Assembly: GCA_900547565.1 (NCBI GenBank)
Contig: URHI01000014.1
Location: 1 to 23,842, forward strand
Origin: an uncultured Eubacteriales bacterium
GTDB taxonomy: Bacteria > Bacillota > Clostridia > Oscillospirales > CAG-272
Reading direction: 5' to 3'
Length of the DNA: 23,842 nucleotides
Positions 7,572 through 15,236 of this stretch are shown here, in pieces (the first letter of the stretch is position 1; each line of letters begins with the position of its first letter). The position numbers and the translations under genes were made by a program. The notes beneath the pieces were generated by a model. That model worked only from the letters and a program-made list of their open reading frames with translations. It did no database searches and had not been told where the DNA came from.

Positions 7572-8201
7572 TCAGCAACAGCGTATCAGGTCGCCGCCCA
7601 TGCTTTCACAGCAGCAGTCAGCGCAAAGCAACCCACTGCATATATCGCAGCCTGAACAGCCTCCGTGGCTTGACGTGGTGTAGCCGCCTCCGTATGCGTT
7701 GGTCTGACGGCGTAGCCGCTCACGGGCGTTACGGTATTCCATATTGTCAGGGTCCATGTTGCAGGCGCGGTCAAACAGCTGCTGTGCATCGACATAGCGC
7801 CCGCGGCGTATCTCAATTACCCCCTGGAGGAAAAACCACTCGGCGTCATGCTGCTCGGGCGGTATACCGGCCAACAGCTGAGCCGCATCGGCAATATATC
7901 CCTCGTTGATAAGCCGACGTATGCGGGCATATATTTCGTTGCCGCCCGAATAATCGCCGGATGTATAAGAATCGTTGGCATTTCCGTAGCCGTTATTGCC
8001 ATTGCCTCCACCTGCGCGCTGCTTCTGTATTTCGTCATAGGCGGCGTTTATTTCCTTCATTTTCTCACTGGCAAGCTCAGCCAGATCCGAATCCTTGTAT
8101 TTGTCAGGATGATATTTTTTGGCAAGCTCGCGGTATGCCCGTTTTATTTCGTCGTCGCTCGCATCACGGGACACACCCAGTATCTTGTAGGGATCACTCA
8201 T
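7572..8201 (-). CDS. J-domain (DnaJ-like) protein with Cys-rich C-terminus
   Basis: Residues 4-65 are a complete J domain with the HPD tripeptide at 31-33, so it should stimulate a DnaK-type Hsp70. It is not DnaJ itself: there is no zinc-finger domain of the usual kind and no C-terminal substrate domain. A Gly/Asn-rich linker (about 68-88) is followed by a helical TPR-like stretch (about 90-165: IRRLINEGYIADAAQLL, RGRYVDAQQLFDRAC). The last 35 residues hold nine Cys (CSGCDICSGLLCADCCCES up to the final CC), a likely metal-binding or membrane-associated tail. Its start overlaps the DUF5685 gene by 8 bases. Confidence 0.9.
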   Translation of the reverse strand: MSDPYKILGVSRDASDDEIKRAYRELAKKYHPDKYKDSDLAELASEKMKEINAAYDEIQKQRAGGGNGNNGYGNANDSYTSGDYSGGNEIYARIRRLINEGYIADAAQLLAGIPPEQHDAEWFFLQGVIEIRRGRYVDAQQLFDRACNMDPDNMEYRNARERLRRQTNAYGGGYTTSSHGGCSGCDICSGLLCADCCCESMGGDLIRCC

Positions 8202-9048
8202 CTCTCTGAACCTTATCCTCCGCTCCCCGCGTCATTCCGCAGTAAATTATATTATCGATCACGCCGCGCAGACGTTTGTCGTCCCCGCAGTCGAGCAGGT
8301 CAAATCCAAGCTCGGCATCGGCAAGCTCGCGCCGCATACAGGTGCGTACCTCGCCGCGCACGTCGTCGTCAAGTCCCTCCGGCCACAACAGCGCCAGCGG
8401 ATTGTAGCTGCCGCGCTTTATGTCGTCGTCGTAGTCGTCGAGCGCATCGGCAATGTATATCCATTTGCCGACATGATATCCTATCTGCCGTGCCACCGCC
8501 GCGCGGTCGGGCTCAAGACCGTAGCACAGTATTGCCGCTGTTATTTCACCGAAAACGCCTGCCGGTATGTCAACCGATGCGCACCGCGCTCTCTCAAGTC
8601 CGCTAAGCTCATCGAGCCGTTCCACAATGAGCTGCTCCAGCCCGGGATACTCCCTCGCAGCCACGCGGTGCATTCGACGCATATATGCGAGTCCCAGCCG
8701 CGCACGCAACCGCCGCTTTCCAGACTCATCCGTCACGTCATCACGGCATTTGTGATAGTTCAACAGTGCCGCGGCATAGGCACAGTAGTCAAGCTGTCCT
8801 CGCTGAAGCATCATGGCGCGCTTTTTGAGCGGATGAACAAAGCACCGCCGCCGCTTTATCTGCGCCGTCTCGCCGGTCAGCGCCATGCGAACCAGCGCAA
8901 GAAAGGCAAAATCATAGTTGAGCAGTGCCCGTGAGCGACAGCCGGTACAGCGTCCGCAAGCCTGACACAGCCCGCAATAGGCCGCGCGGTAATACTCCAG
9001 CTCGCACACCTTCAGCTCAGGCATCCACGCCCTGACATAACCGAACAT
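8194..9048 (-). CDS. DUF5685 family protein
   Basis: A 284-residue protein beginning MFGYVRAWMPELKVCELEYYRAAYCGLC, the hallmark opening of DUF5685, a clostridial family of unknown function. Five Cys lie between residues 15 and 42 (pattern C-x9-C-x2-C-x3-C-x2-C), suggesting a metal or cluster site. The remainder is mostly helical and Arg-rich, with several conserved-looking motifs (NYDFAFLALVRMAL, ADALDDYDDDIKRGSYNPL). The DALDDYDDD acidic run resembles metal-binding runs of helical isoprenoid-type enzymes, but that is only a visual likeness. GGAGGGAAGGCA lies directly before the ATG. It is the first gene of the eight-gene operon. Confidence 0.9.
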   Translation of the reverse strand: MFGYVRAWMPELKVCELEYYRAAYCGLCQACGRCTGCRSRALLNYDFAFLALVRMALTGETAQIKRRRCFVHPLKKRAMMLQRGQLDYCAYAAALLNYHKCRDDVTDESGKRRLRARLGLAYMRRMHRVAAREYPGLEQLIVERLDELSGLERARCASVDIPAGVFGEITAAILCYGLEPDRAAVARQIGYHVGKWIYIADALDDYDDDIKRGSYNPLALLWPEGLDDDVRGEVRTCMRRELADAELGFDLLDCGDDKRLRGVIDNIIYCGMTRGAEDKVQRDE

Positions 9049-9083
9049 TGCCTTCCCTCCGATCCGCAGTAAAATACATAATA

Positions 9084-9112
9084 ATAGTAACTTATTTTAA
9101 GAAAAATTTCAA
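9084..9112 (-). promoter_or_regulatory. Sigma-A promoter of the leftward eight-gene operon
   Basis: On the minus strand TTGAAA (9112-9107) is followed after exactly 17 bases by TACTAT (9089-9084). Transcription would start near 9077, about 30 bases before the DUF5685 ATG. No other clear promoter is visible before the terminator at 2641. Confidence 0.7.
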
Positions 9113-9172
9113 GTATATATGTAAAACTTTTTGCTCCCGCAAGTAAAAAAAGTAAAATCGGCAACAATACCC

Positions 9173-9201
9173 TTGACAAATCGTCCCAATAAGATTATAC
9201 T
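9173..9201 (+). promoter_or_regulatory. Sigma-A promoter of the GH4 gene, with possible operator
   Basis: TTGACA (9173-9178) and TATACT (9196-9201) are 17 bases apart. Downstream, GCGCTG (9214-9219) and CAGCGC (9231-9236) form an inverted repeat just after the predicted start near 9208. GTAAAGCGC at 9209-9217 looks like a LacI-type operator half-site. Repression by a sugar-responsive regulator is plausible but inferred. Confidence 0.7.
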
Positions 9202-9279
9202 TGTACTGGTAAAGCGCTGTTGCAGTCGCTCAGCGCCCGATAGCAAAATATCATAACAACATGCAAAAGGAGAACATCA

Positions 9280-10608
9280 ATGCCTAAAATCACATTTATG
9301 GGTGCCGGCAGTGTCGTTTTCGCAAAGAACGTGCTGGGTGACACCATGCTGACCGAATCCCTGTGGGACTCCGAGATCGCGCTGTACGATATCGATCCGG
9401 TAAGACTGGACGAGGCCTACATAATGGTATGTGCCCTCAACCGCAATATCAACCACAAGCGTGCACGCATAAAGAAATACTGCGGCGTTGAAAACCGTAA
9501 AAAGGCCCTCAAGGGAGCCGACTTCGTGGTAAACGCCATACAAGTCGGGCTGTACAAGCCTTGCACCGTCACCGACTTTGAGGTGCCCAAAAAGTACAAC
9601 CTGCGTCAGACCATCGCCGACACGCTGGGTATCGGCGGCATATTCCGTGCTCTGCGAACCATCCCCGTGCTGGATGACTTTGCCCGCGACATGCAAAAGG
9701 TGTGCCCCGACGCATATTTCCTCAACTATACCAATCCTATGGCAATGCTTGCCGGATATATGCAGCGCTATACGGGTATAAAAACTGTCGGTCTGTGCCA
9801 CAGCGTACAGGTGTGCTCCTCCAAGCTGCTCAAAGAACTGGGCATGAGCGACACGGTAAAGAGACCGATCAAAGAAAAGATCGCCGGTATCAACCATATG
9901 GCATGGCTGCTTGAGATACGCGACGCCGACGGCGTTGACCTCTATCCCGAGATCCGCCGCCGCGCCAATGAGATACTTGAAAATCCGCCCGAGGACTTCA
10001 AAGATCTTGTGCGTCTTGAGTACATACGCCGCTTCGGCTACTATGTCACCGAATCGAGCGAGCATAACGCCGAATACAACCCCTTCTTCATCAAATCCAA
10101 GTATCCCGAGCTTATCGACCGCTACCGTATACCGCTGGACGAATATCCCCGCCGCTGTATAGCTCACGAGACCAAGTGGGTAAAGCAACGTGAGGATCTG
10201 CTTGCCGGTGACGTGTCGCACAAGCGCACACGTGAATATGCTTCGTACATTATGGAAGCAATTACCACCGACGTGCCGTATAAGATCGGAGGCAACGTCA
10301 TAAATACGGGACTTATCACCAACCTTCCGCAGAACGCCTGCGTTGAGGTTCCCTGTCTGGTCAACCGTGCCGGAATTCAGCCTACCGTAATAGGCGACCT
10401 GCCCGAGATATGCGCTGCAATGAACCGCACCAACATCAACGTTCAGCTGATGACGATCGAGGCTGCCGTAACGCACAAAAAGGAAGCCGTTTACCAGGCA
10501 GCAATGATGGATCCTCACACCGCCGCCGAGCTCAGCATAGACGACATTATTTCGCTGTGCGATGACCTCATCGAGGCTCACGGTGACTGGCTCCCCAAAT
10601 TCAACTGA
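9280..10608 (+). CDS. Glycoside hydrolase family 4, alpha-galactosidase type
   Basis: A 442-residue GH4 enzyme, an NAD- and metal-dependent glycosidase that works by oxidation and elimination. The N-terminal Rossmann loop is FMGAGSVVFAKN, Asp37/Asp39 follow strand 2, and NYTNPMA (149-155) is the family's sugar-binding motif. The metal site is Cys173 (CHSV, 173-176) and His206 (GINHMAWLLE). In GH4 the four residues at the metal Cys track specificity, and CHSV is the alpha-galactosidase (MelA) version; phospho-glycosidases have CDMP or CNVP. So it should cleave unphosphorylated alpha-galactosides in the cytoplasm. No transporter or regulator gene is adjacent. AAAAGGAG lies 7 bases before the ATG. 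Confidence 0.93.
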   Translation: MPKITFMGAGSVVFAKNVLGDTMLTESLWDSEIALYDIDPVRLDEAYIMVCALNRNINHKRARIKKYCGVENRKKALKGADFVVNAIQVGLYKPCTVTDFEVPKKYNLRQTIADTLGIGGIFRALRTIPVLDDFARDMQKVCPDAYFLNYTNPMAMLAGYMQRYTGIKTVGLCHSVQVCSSKLLKELGMSDTVKRPIKEKIAGINHMAWLLEIRDADGVDLYPEIRRRANEILENPPEDFKDLVRLEYIRRFGYYVTESSEHNAEYNPFFIKSKYPELIDRYRIPLDEYPRRCIAHETKWVKQREDLLAGDVSHKRTREYASYIMEAITTDVPYKIGGNVINTGLITNLPQNACVEVPCLVNRAGIQPTVIGDLPEICAAMNRTNINVQLMTIEAAVTHKKEAVYQAAMMDPHTAAELSIDDIISLCDDLIEAHGDWLPKFN

Positions 10609-10623
10609 TATAAATAATTCTCA

Positions 10624-10666
10624 GGGACTGTCACAAAAGCTGTGCCAGTCCCCCCTTTTATTTTTT
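10624..10666 (+). terminator. Terminator between convergent genes
   Basis: GGGACTG (10624-10630) pairs with CAGTCCC (10646-10652). CACA/TGTG extends the stem past one mismatch, and a tract CCCTTTTATTTTTT follows. The T tract overlaps the stop codon of the convergent membrane-protein gene. In the other direction the tail is only moderately T-rich. Confidence 0.8.
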
Positions 10667-11743
10667 ACCGCCGTATTTGCGACGGTACTTTTCTTTGCGG
10701 ATATCGTCTTCACTCATGCCCTCATAGTCGGAATTGTCCTTACGGCTGCCGCGAACAATAAAAAATATCGTAATGCCCGCAACAAACAGGACAATAACCA
10801 ACACTATCAGCAATCCGCCGGTAGACAGTGCGCAGCGTTTGTCCGGTTTTGCAGTCTGGCTACCGTTCTGAGCCTGTTCTCCCGTACTGTCGCTTATAAC
10901 GCCCATTATTCTGCTTCCGGCATCGCTGAAAGCCCGGCAGAACATCTCGGTATAGTCGGCACCGTCGTTTTCGTAGCAAATCGTATAGTACATATCGATG
11001 TAGTCCAGCAAGATTTCACACGCTTCGTCATCCATAACATACTCATGCGCGTCGTTTCCCCACATATACCAGCTGTTGTAAGTACCGTCGGGATACACAT
11101 AATAAAGCACCAGCAGATGTCCTTCATCCTCAAACAGATCGGCGTATTTTTCATACATGGCGGATTCAACCTCCGAATAGCCGGGACTTGTATTGTCACC
11201 GAGGTTGTCCTCTACCCACAGATACGGCTGAACTCCCGTTACAAGGTAAAAGTCCTTGAGCACGTTGGTAAGCCTGTACTGATCTGCCGCCGTGGCAAAT
11301 GCGGGCGTTGACAGGCCGTCCGAGAAATATTCGTCGATGGGCTTGACGTACTTCGGATCAAGCGGCGTACGCTTGCGTGTCGACGGCGTGATTACCACCT
11401 CGCTCTCAATCACAACATCCTCCGGCGTGGGCACCCGCCTGAAGTCAAACAGGTTAATAATCGATGTAATAATTATGAATATAGCCACGATGAAAATTGC
11501 AGCTACGGCGAAAAACGGTGTAAAGCAGCCACAGCCACCGCGAGGCCCCCAGCCCCAGTGCGGTCCGCCCCACCAAAAACCTCCGCGTGGACCGCGTGGA
11601 CCGTGTGGAGGAGGTCCACCGTGAAAGCCGCCATGGAAACCGCCTCCACCGTGAAAGCCTCCGCCTCCACCGCCGCCGTGAAAGCCTCCGCCTCCACCGC
11701 CTGAATGTCCGCCACCGCTGTGGCCACCGCCCATACCCGGCAT
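10658..11743 (-). CDS. Gly/His-rich membrane protein with TPM-like outer domain
   Basis: The frame is open to a GTG at 11752, but GGAGG at 11756-11752 is directly against that GTG and 8 bases from the ATG at 11743, so I start there (361 residues). Residues 1-70 are extremely rich in Gly and His, with repeats of FHGGGGGG and then Pro/Arg/Trp. A membrane segment follows (about 73-95, FFAVAAIFIVAIFIIITSII), then an outer domain (about 125-280), a second membrane segment (about 300-325) and a basic tail (KEKYRRKYGGKK). The outer domain (FYLVTGVQPYLWVEDNL, LLVLYYVYPDG, ILLDYIDMYYT) matches a clostridial family resembling the TPM domain. TPM proteins have been linked to photosystem repair and phosphatase activity elsewhere; here the function is unknown. 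Confidence 0.85.
   Translation of the reverse strand: MPGMGGGHSGGGHSGGGGGGFHGGGGGGGFHGGGGFHGGFHGGPPPHGPRGPRGGFWWGGPHWGWGPRGGCGCFTPFFAVAAIFIVAIFIIITSIINLFDFRRVPTPEDVVIESEVVITPSTRKRTPLDPKYVKPIDEYFSDGLSTPAFATAADQYRLTNVLKDFYLVTGVQPYLWVEDNLGDNTSPGYSEVESAMYEKYADLFEDEGHLLVLYYVYPDGTYNSWYMWGNDAHEYVMDDEACEILLDYIDMYYTICYENDGADYTEMFCRAFSDAGSRIMGVISDSTGEQAQNGSQTAKPDKRCALSTGGLLIVLVIVLFVAGITIFFIVRGSRKDNSDYEGMSEDDIRKEKYRRKYGGKK
11651..11701 (-). repeat. 27-bp tandem repeat inside the Gly/His-rich coding region
   Basis: A 24-base unit at 11651-11674 recurs exactly at 11678-11701, a 27-base period. Degenerate copies continue towards 11620. It encodes the GGGGGGFHG units. Such a repeat can change length by slippage in whole codons without breaking the frame. 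Confidence 0.8.
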
Positions 11744-11751
11744 ATCAAACA

Positions 11752-11756
11752 CCTCC
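11752..11756 (-). promoter_or_regulatory. Ribosome binding site fixing the start of the Gly/His-rich protein
   Basis: GGAGG on the minus strand lies 8 bases before the ATG at 11743-11741 but has no spacing to the upstream GTG at 11752-11750. This makes the ATG the likely true start. Confidence 0.7.
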
Positions 11757-11785
11757 GAAACAAATCTGTTGTCAGTCAGAAACGC

Positions 11786-11797
11786 TGTTATATAACA
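11786..11797 (-). promoter_or_regulatory. 12-bp palindrome in the leader of the Gly/His-rich gene
   Basis: TGTTATATAACA is a perfect palindrome about 12-23 bases downstream of the predicted start of transcription (near 11809). Its position suits a repressor operator. No regulator gene is next to it. Confidence 0.35.
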
Positions 11798-11815
11798 TAT
11801 TCACACCCATATGCA

Positions 11816-11844
11816 ATTATACAACGCGGTCACGCGATTGTCAA
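11816..11844 (-). promoter_or_regulatory. Full-consensus sigma-A promoter of the Gly/His-rich gene
   Basis: On the minus strand TTGACA (11844-11839) and TATAAT (11821-11816) are separated by 17 bases, the exact consensus. The spacer contains CGCG-GTCA-CGCG at 11825-11836, an unusual GC block in AT-rich surroundings that may bind a regulator. Confidence 0.8.
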
Positions 11845-11930
11845 TAACATTCTCAAAAATATTTTGCCACACAAATGTGAACTACAGCTGAAAATTACCT
11901 TCATAACAGGTGAAAAAAAAACCGGAGTGC

Positions 11931-11959
11931 TGGACAACGGGAAATTTATTATGTATAAT
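11931..11959 (+). promoter_or_regulatory. Sigma-A promoter of the fused ABC transporter
   Basis: TGGACA (11931-11936) and TATAAT (11954-11959) are 17 bases apart, giving a leader of about 28 bases before the ATG at 11994. The 85 or so bases between this and the divergent promoter are AT-rich, with a small inverted repeat CAAAA-ATA-TTTTG at 11855-11867. Confidence 0.75.
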
Positions 11960-11993
11960 TAGTTCAAAATTATTTTTATAAAGGGTACCTCCA

Positions 11994-14900
11994 ATGCTTC
12001 AGTTAAAAAACATCGTCAAAACCTATACCGTCGGCGACACTGCAGTTCCGGCACTGCGCGGTATTGACCTGTGCTTCCGGGAAAATGAGTTTGTAGCTAT
12101 ACTCGGTCCTTCCGGTTGCGGAAAAACCACACTTCTCAACATAATCGGCGGACTCGATAACTACAGCAGCGGTGATCTTGTCATCAACGGCACCCCCACC
12201 AAGCAGTATCGCGACGCCGACTGGGACGCCTACCGCAATCATTCCATCGGGTTTATTTTTCAGTCGTACAACCTCATTCCCCACCAGACAGTGCTGTCCA
12301 ATGTCGAGCTGGCACTGACGCTGTCAGGCGTTCCGAAATCCGAGCGGCGGCGCCGCGCCACTGCCGCACTTGAAGCAGTGGGACTGGGCGACCAGCTCAG
12401 AAAAAAGCCGAATCAGATGTCGGGAGGACAGATGCAGCGCGTCGCCGTGGCGCGTGCACTTGTCAACAATCCCGATATACTGCTGGCCGACGAGCCGACC
12501 GGCGCGCTTGATTCCGAAACCAGCGTCCAGCTCATGGAGATACTCAAGGATATAGCAAAAACACGTCTGGTTATAATGGTAACACACAATCCCGAGCTGG
12601 CTCAGCGCTACGCAACCCGCACTGTCCGCGTGCTTGACGGCCGCGTGGTTGACGACAGCGCCCCCGTCACCGAGAGCGAGCTGTCGGAGTACGAGAAGCA
12701 GCAAAAAGAGCAAAAGCCGTTCAAGGCAAAAAAGCCCTCGATGTCGTTTTTCACGGCACTGTCGCTGTCGCTCAATAACCTTATGACCAAAAAGGGCCGT
12801 ACATTTCTTACCGCCTTTGCCGGCAGTATAGGAATTATCGGAATTGCGCTTATTCTCTCGCTGTCAAACGGCGTGCAAAACTACATCAACCGCGTTCAGG
12901 AGGACACGCTCTCCTCTTATCCCATAACGATAAACGCCAAATCCGTCGATATGAGCAGTCTTGTCTCCTCGATCACCGGCGTGCACAATGAAAACGCTTC
13001 AGTACAGCGTACCGAGGAGGAGCTGGCGTCAAATGTATACTCCAGCGCCGTTATTTACGACCTGCTCAACGCGCTGAACTCTGCCGAAGTCAACGAAAAC
13101 AATCTGACTGACTTCAAAAAATATCTCGACACCGAAACCGCAACCGGCGCACGTCCACTGGACGGACTTGCCACGGCGGTAAAATACAGCTATGATATCG
13201 ATCTCAACATTTACGCAAAAACCGACAACGGCGATATTGTCAAAGCCGACATTTCACAACTGATAAAACAGATGTCGGCGGTCATATACGGCGTCGGCAC
13301 ATCGTCATCTGCCATGGATTCAACTGCGTCATATTACGCAAATGTCGACGGCTTCCGCGTCTGGGAGGAAATGCTGAGCGACGAGCAGGGTAACGGACTG
13401 GTCAACCCTCTGTTGTACGAGCAATATGACATGATATACGGCCATTGGCCGGAAAAGTACAACGAGGTCGTGCTGGTAGTTGATAAAAACAACTCTGTCA
13501 GCGACATGGTGCTGTACTGTCTCGGTCTTCTCTCCGCCGAGGATATAGCAAACGCAGTAAAGGATTCGGCAGAGGGCAAAGAGATCGAAACCGAGCTGCG
13601 CAGCTGGACATTTGAGGAAATATGCAATATCACGCTGAAATACATTCCGTCTGCCGCAAAATACAGCTATAACGCCGTAACAGGAGGATACACCGATCTG
13701 TCGGACACTGAGACGGGGCTGTCGTATCTGTATAACGAGGCCGATGAACTTAAGATCGTCGGCATCATACGCGGTAACAGCGATGCCGTGTCAACAATGT
13801 TGAGCGGTTCTATCGGCTATACCTCTGCGCTGACCGAGCATATGATACAACAGATCGAACAGACCGAGATCGTGCAAAAGCAGTTGGCCGACAAGCAAAA
13901 CGACGTCATACTGAATCTCCCATTCAAGGTTGAGGGCGAGGAGCCTACCCAAGCTCAAAAAGCCGAAGCGGTAAAAGCCCTGCTGTCGGGTTCCGACGCA
14001 ACCGACCGTGCCTCTGCCTATACCGCACTTATGTCACATCCGACTGATGAATATGTTAATGCGGCAGTCGAATCGACAATGGCCGGCCTTACACGCGAAT
14101 ACATCGAGAAAATGCTTACAGAAGCCTACACCGCGCAAATGCCGACCGCCGATCCCGAATCGGTAAAGAAATACATTGCCGAGATGGACGATGACACACT
14201 TTTCGGATATGTCCGCAAAATGCTGGCGGAGCAGGTGCGTGAGCAATACAGCACCACTATGGCAGAGCAGCTGGGCGCTATGACCGTCGACCAGCTTGCG
14301 GCAATGTGGGACAACACCGCCTTCTCCGAAGCTCAGTATGCCTCGCTTTACGACGAGTATGTTCCGGCTACGGCCTCAGACTCAAGCTACGATGAAAATC
14401 TGGCTCTGCTCGGCTATGTTGATATAAACAGCCCCTCGTCTGTCAGTATATACGCCACGACATTCTCGGACAAGGAAAAAATCGCCGCTATAATCGATGA
14501 ATACAATGAAGCCGCCGACAACGAAGCCGACAAAATCACATATGTCGACTATGTCGCACTGCTTATGTCATCAATTACTACCATAATAAATGCCATATCA
14601 TATGTGCTGATGGCTTTTGTGTCGATCTCACTGCTGGTATCCTCCATTATGATAGGAATAATCACCTATATTTCAGTGCTCGAGCGAACCAAGGAGATAG
14701 GTATACTGCGAGCCATGGGCGCATCCAAGCGCGATGTCAAGCGTGTGTTTAACGCCGAAACCATGATCGTTGGCTTTACATCCGGGGCAATCGGCATCGG
14801 AGTCACGGTACTTCTGTGTATTCCAATCAACATCATTATACGTCACCTCACCAATATACAGAGTCTGGGAGCCGCGCTCCCGCCCGTTGCAGGGTTGATA

Positions 14901-14999
14901 CTCGTGGCTATCAGCGTTATACTGACGCTGGTTGCCGGGCTTATCCCGTCAGCTCTGGCGGCTAAACGTGATCCTGTAATAGCGCTGAGAACAGAATAA
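11994..14999 (+). CDS. Fused ABC transporter, MacB/FtsX type (ATPase + permease), very large outer domain
   Basis: A 1001-residue single-chain ABC half-transporter. Residues 1-225 are a LolD/MacB-type ATPase: Walker A GPSGCGKT (38-45), Q-loop Gln90, signature MSGGQ (142-146), Walker B ILLADE (162-167) and switch His198. The first membrane helix is near 268-292. About 550 residues (300-850) then lie outside the membrane, with Ala/Glu-rich helical stretches. Three C-terminal helices carry the FtsX motif ERTKEIGILRAMGASKRDVKRVF (about 897-920). Members of this type usually move peptides, antibiotics or lipoproteins by mechanical coupling rather than a true channel. It has its own promoter and terminator and no partner gene, so it probably works as a homodimer. 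The substrate is unknown. Confidence 0.93.
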   Translation: MLQLKNIVKTYTVGDTAVPALRGIDLCFRENEFVAILGPSGCGKTTLLNIIGGLDNYSSGDLVINGTPTKQYRDADWDAYRNHSIGFIFQSYNLIPHQTVLSNVELALTLSGVPKSERRRRATAALEAVGLGDQLRKKPNQMSGGQMQRVAVARALVNNPDILLADEPTGALDSETSVQLMEILKDIAKTRLVIMVTHNPELAQRYATRTVRVLDGRVVDDSAPVTESELSEYEKQQKEQKPFKAKKPSMSFFTALSLSLNNLMTKKGRTFLTAFAGSIGIIGIALILSLSNGVQNYINRVQEDTLSSYPITINAKSVDMSSLVSSITGVHNENASVQRTEEELASNVYSSAVIYDLLNALNSAEVNENNLTDFKKYLDTETATGARPLDGLATAVKYSYDIDLNIYAKTDNGDIVKADISQLIKQMSAVIYGVGTSSSAMDSTASYYANVDGFRVWEEMLSDEQGNGLVNPLLYEQYDMIYGHWPEKYNEVVLVVDKNNSVSDMVLYCLGLLSAEDIANAVKDSAEGKEIETELRSWTFEEICNITLKYIPSAAKYSYNAVTGGYTDLSDTETGLSYLYNEADELKIVGIIRGNSDAVSTMLSGSIGYTSALTEHMIQQIEQTEIVQKQLADKQNDVILNLPFKVEGEEPTQAQKAEAVKALLSGSDATDRASAYTALMSHPTDEYVNAAVESTMAGLTREYIEKMLTEAYTAQMPTADPESVKKYIAEMDDDTLFGYVRKMLAEQVREQYSTTMAEQLGAMTVDQLAAMWDNTAFSEAQYASLYDEYVPATASDSSYDENLALLGYVDINSPSSVSIYATTFSDKEKIAAIIDEYNEAADNEADKITYVDYVALLMSSITTIINAISYVLMAFVSISLLVSSIMIGIITYISVLERTKEIGILRAMGASKRDVKRVFNAETMIVGFTSGAIGIGVTVLLCIPINIIIRHLTNIQSLGAALPPVAGLILVAISVILTLVAGLIPSALAAKRDPVIALRTE

Positions 15000-15007
15000 C
15001 CCGTAAT

Positions 15008-15031
15008 GGCCGCCGCAAGGCGGCCTTTTTT
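15008..15031 (+). terminator. Terminator of the fused ABC transporter gene
   Basis: GGCCGCC (15008-15014) and GGCGGCC (15019-15025) form a perfect stem with a GCAA tetraloop, followed by six T. It begins 8 bases after the stop codon. Confidence 0.9.
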
Positions 15032-15156
15032 ATTTGCGAACAAAGCCATTTGATAACTACACATAAAAAGCACTCAAGCCCGTAAACAGCCCCTTCAACT
15101 GCCGTACATCCGGCAAATCCGATGTCAGCTTCATTATAAAACGCTGAAAATCACTG

Positions 15157-15185
15157 TTGACATGAGGGTAAAACGGTGGTATAAT
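15157..15185 (+). promoter_or_regulatory. Full-consensus sigma-A promoter of the AbrB-ABC operon
   Basis: TTGACA (15157-15162) and TATAAT (15180-15185) are separated by 17 bases, an exact consensus match. Such a strong promoter usually needs repression, and the first gene it drives encodes a small DNA-binding protein. Confidence 0.85.
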
Positions 15186-15210
15186 GTAATACAAGTTACA
15201 CAAGTATAAC
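15186..15210 (+). promoter_or_regulatory. Candidate operator: tandem 9-base repeats at the transcription start
   Basis: ATACAAGTT (15189-15197) is followed at once by ACACAAGTA (15198-15206), and short inverted pairs overlap them (GTAA/TTAC at 15186-15199 and GTTA/TAAC at 15195-15210). They lie immediately downstream of the -10 box. Binding by the AbrB-type product of the operon would give negative feedback; this is inferred. Confidence 0.4.
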
Positions 15211-15236
15211 CATTATCAATTACGGAGGCTATTAAA

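Noticed and set aside
9277..10581. 434-residue open frame on the minus strand opposite the GH4 gene
   Set aside because: It is the mirror frame of a gene with clear GH4 motifs, has no ribosome site and its translation shows no recognisable domain.
11620..11701. CRISPR-like or satellite array
   Set aside because: The repeats have a 27-base codon-phased period without unique spacers and encode a continuous Gly/His-rich protein segment.
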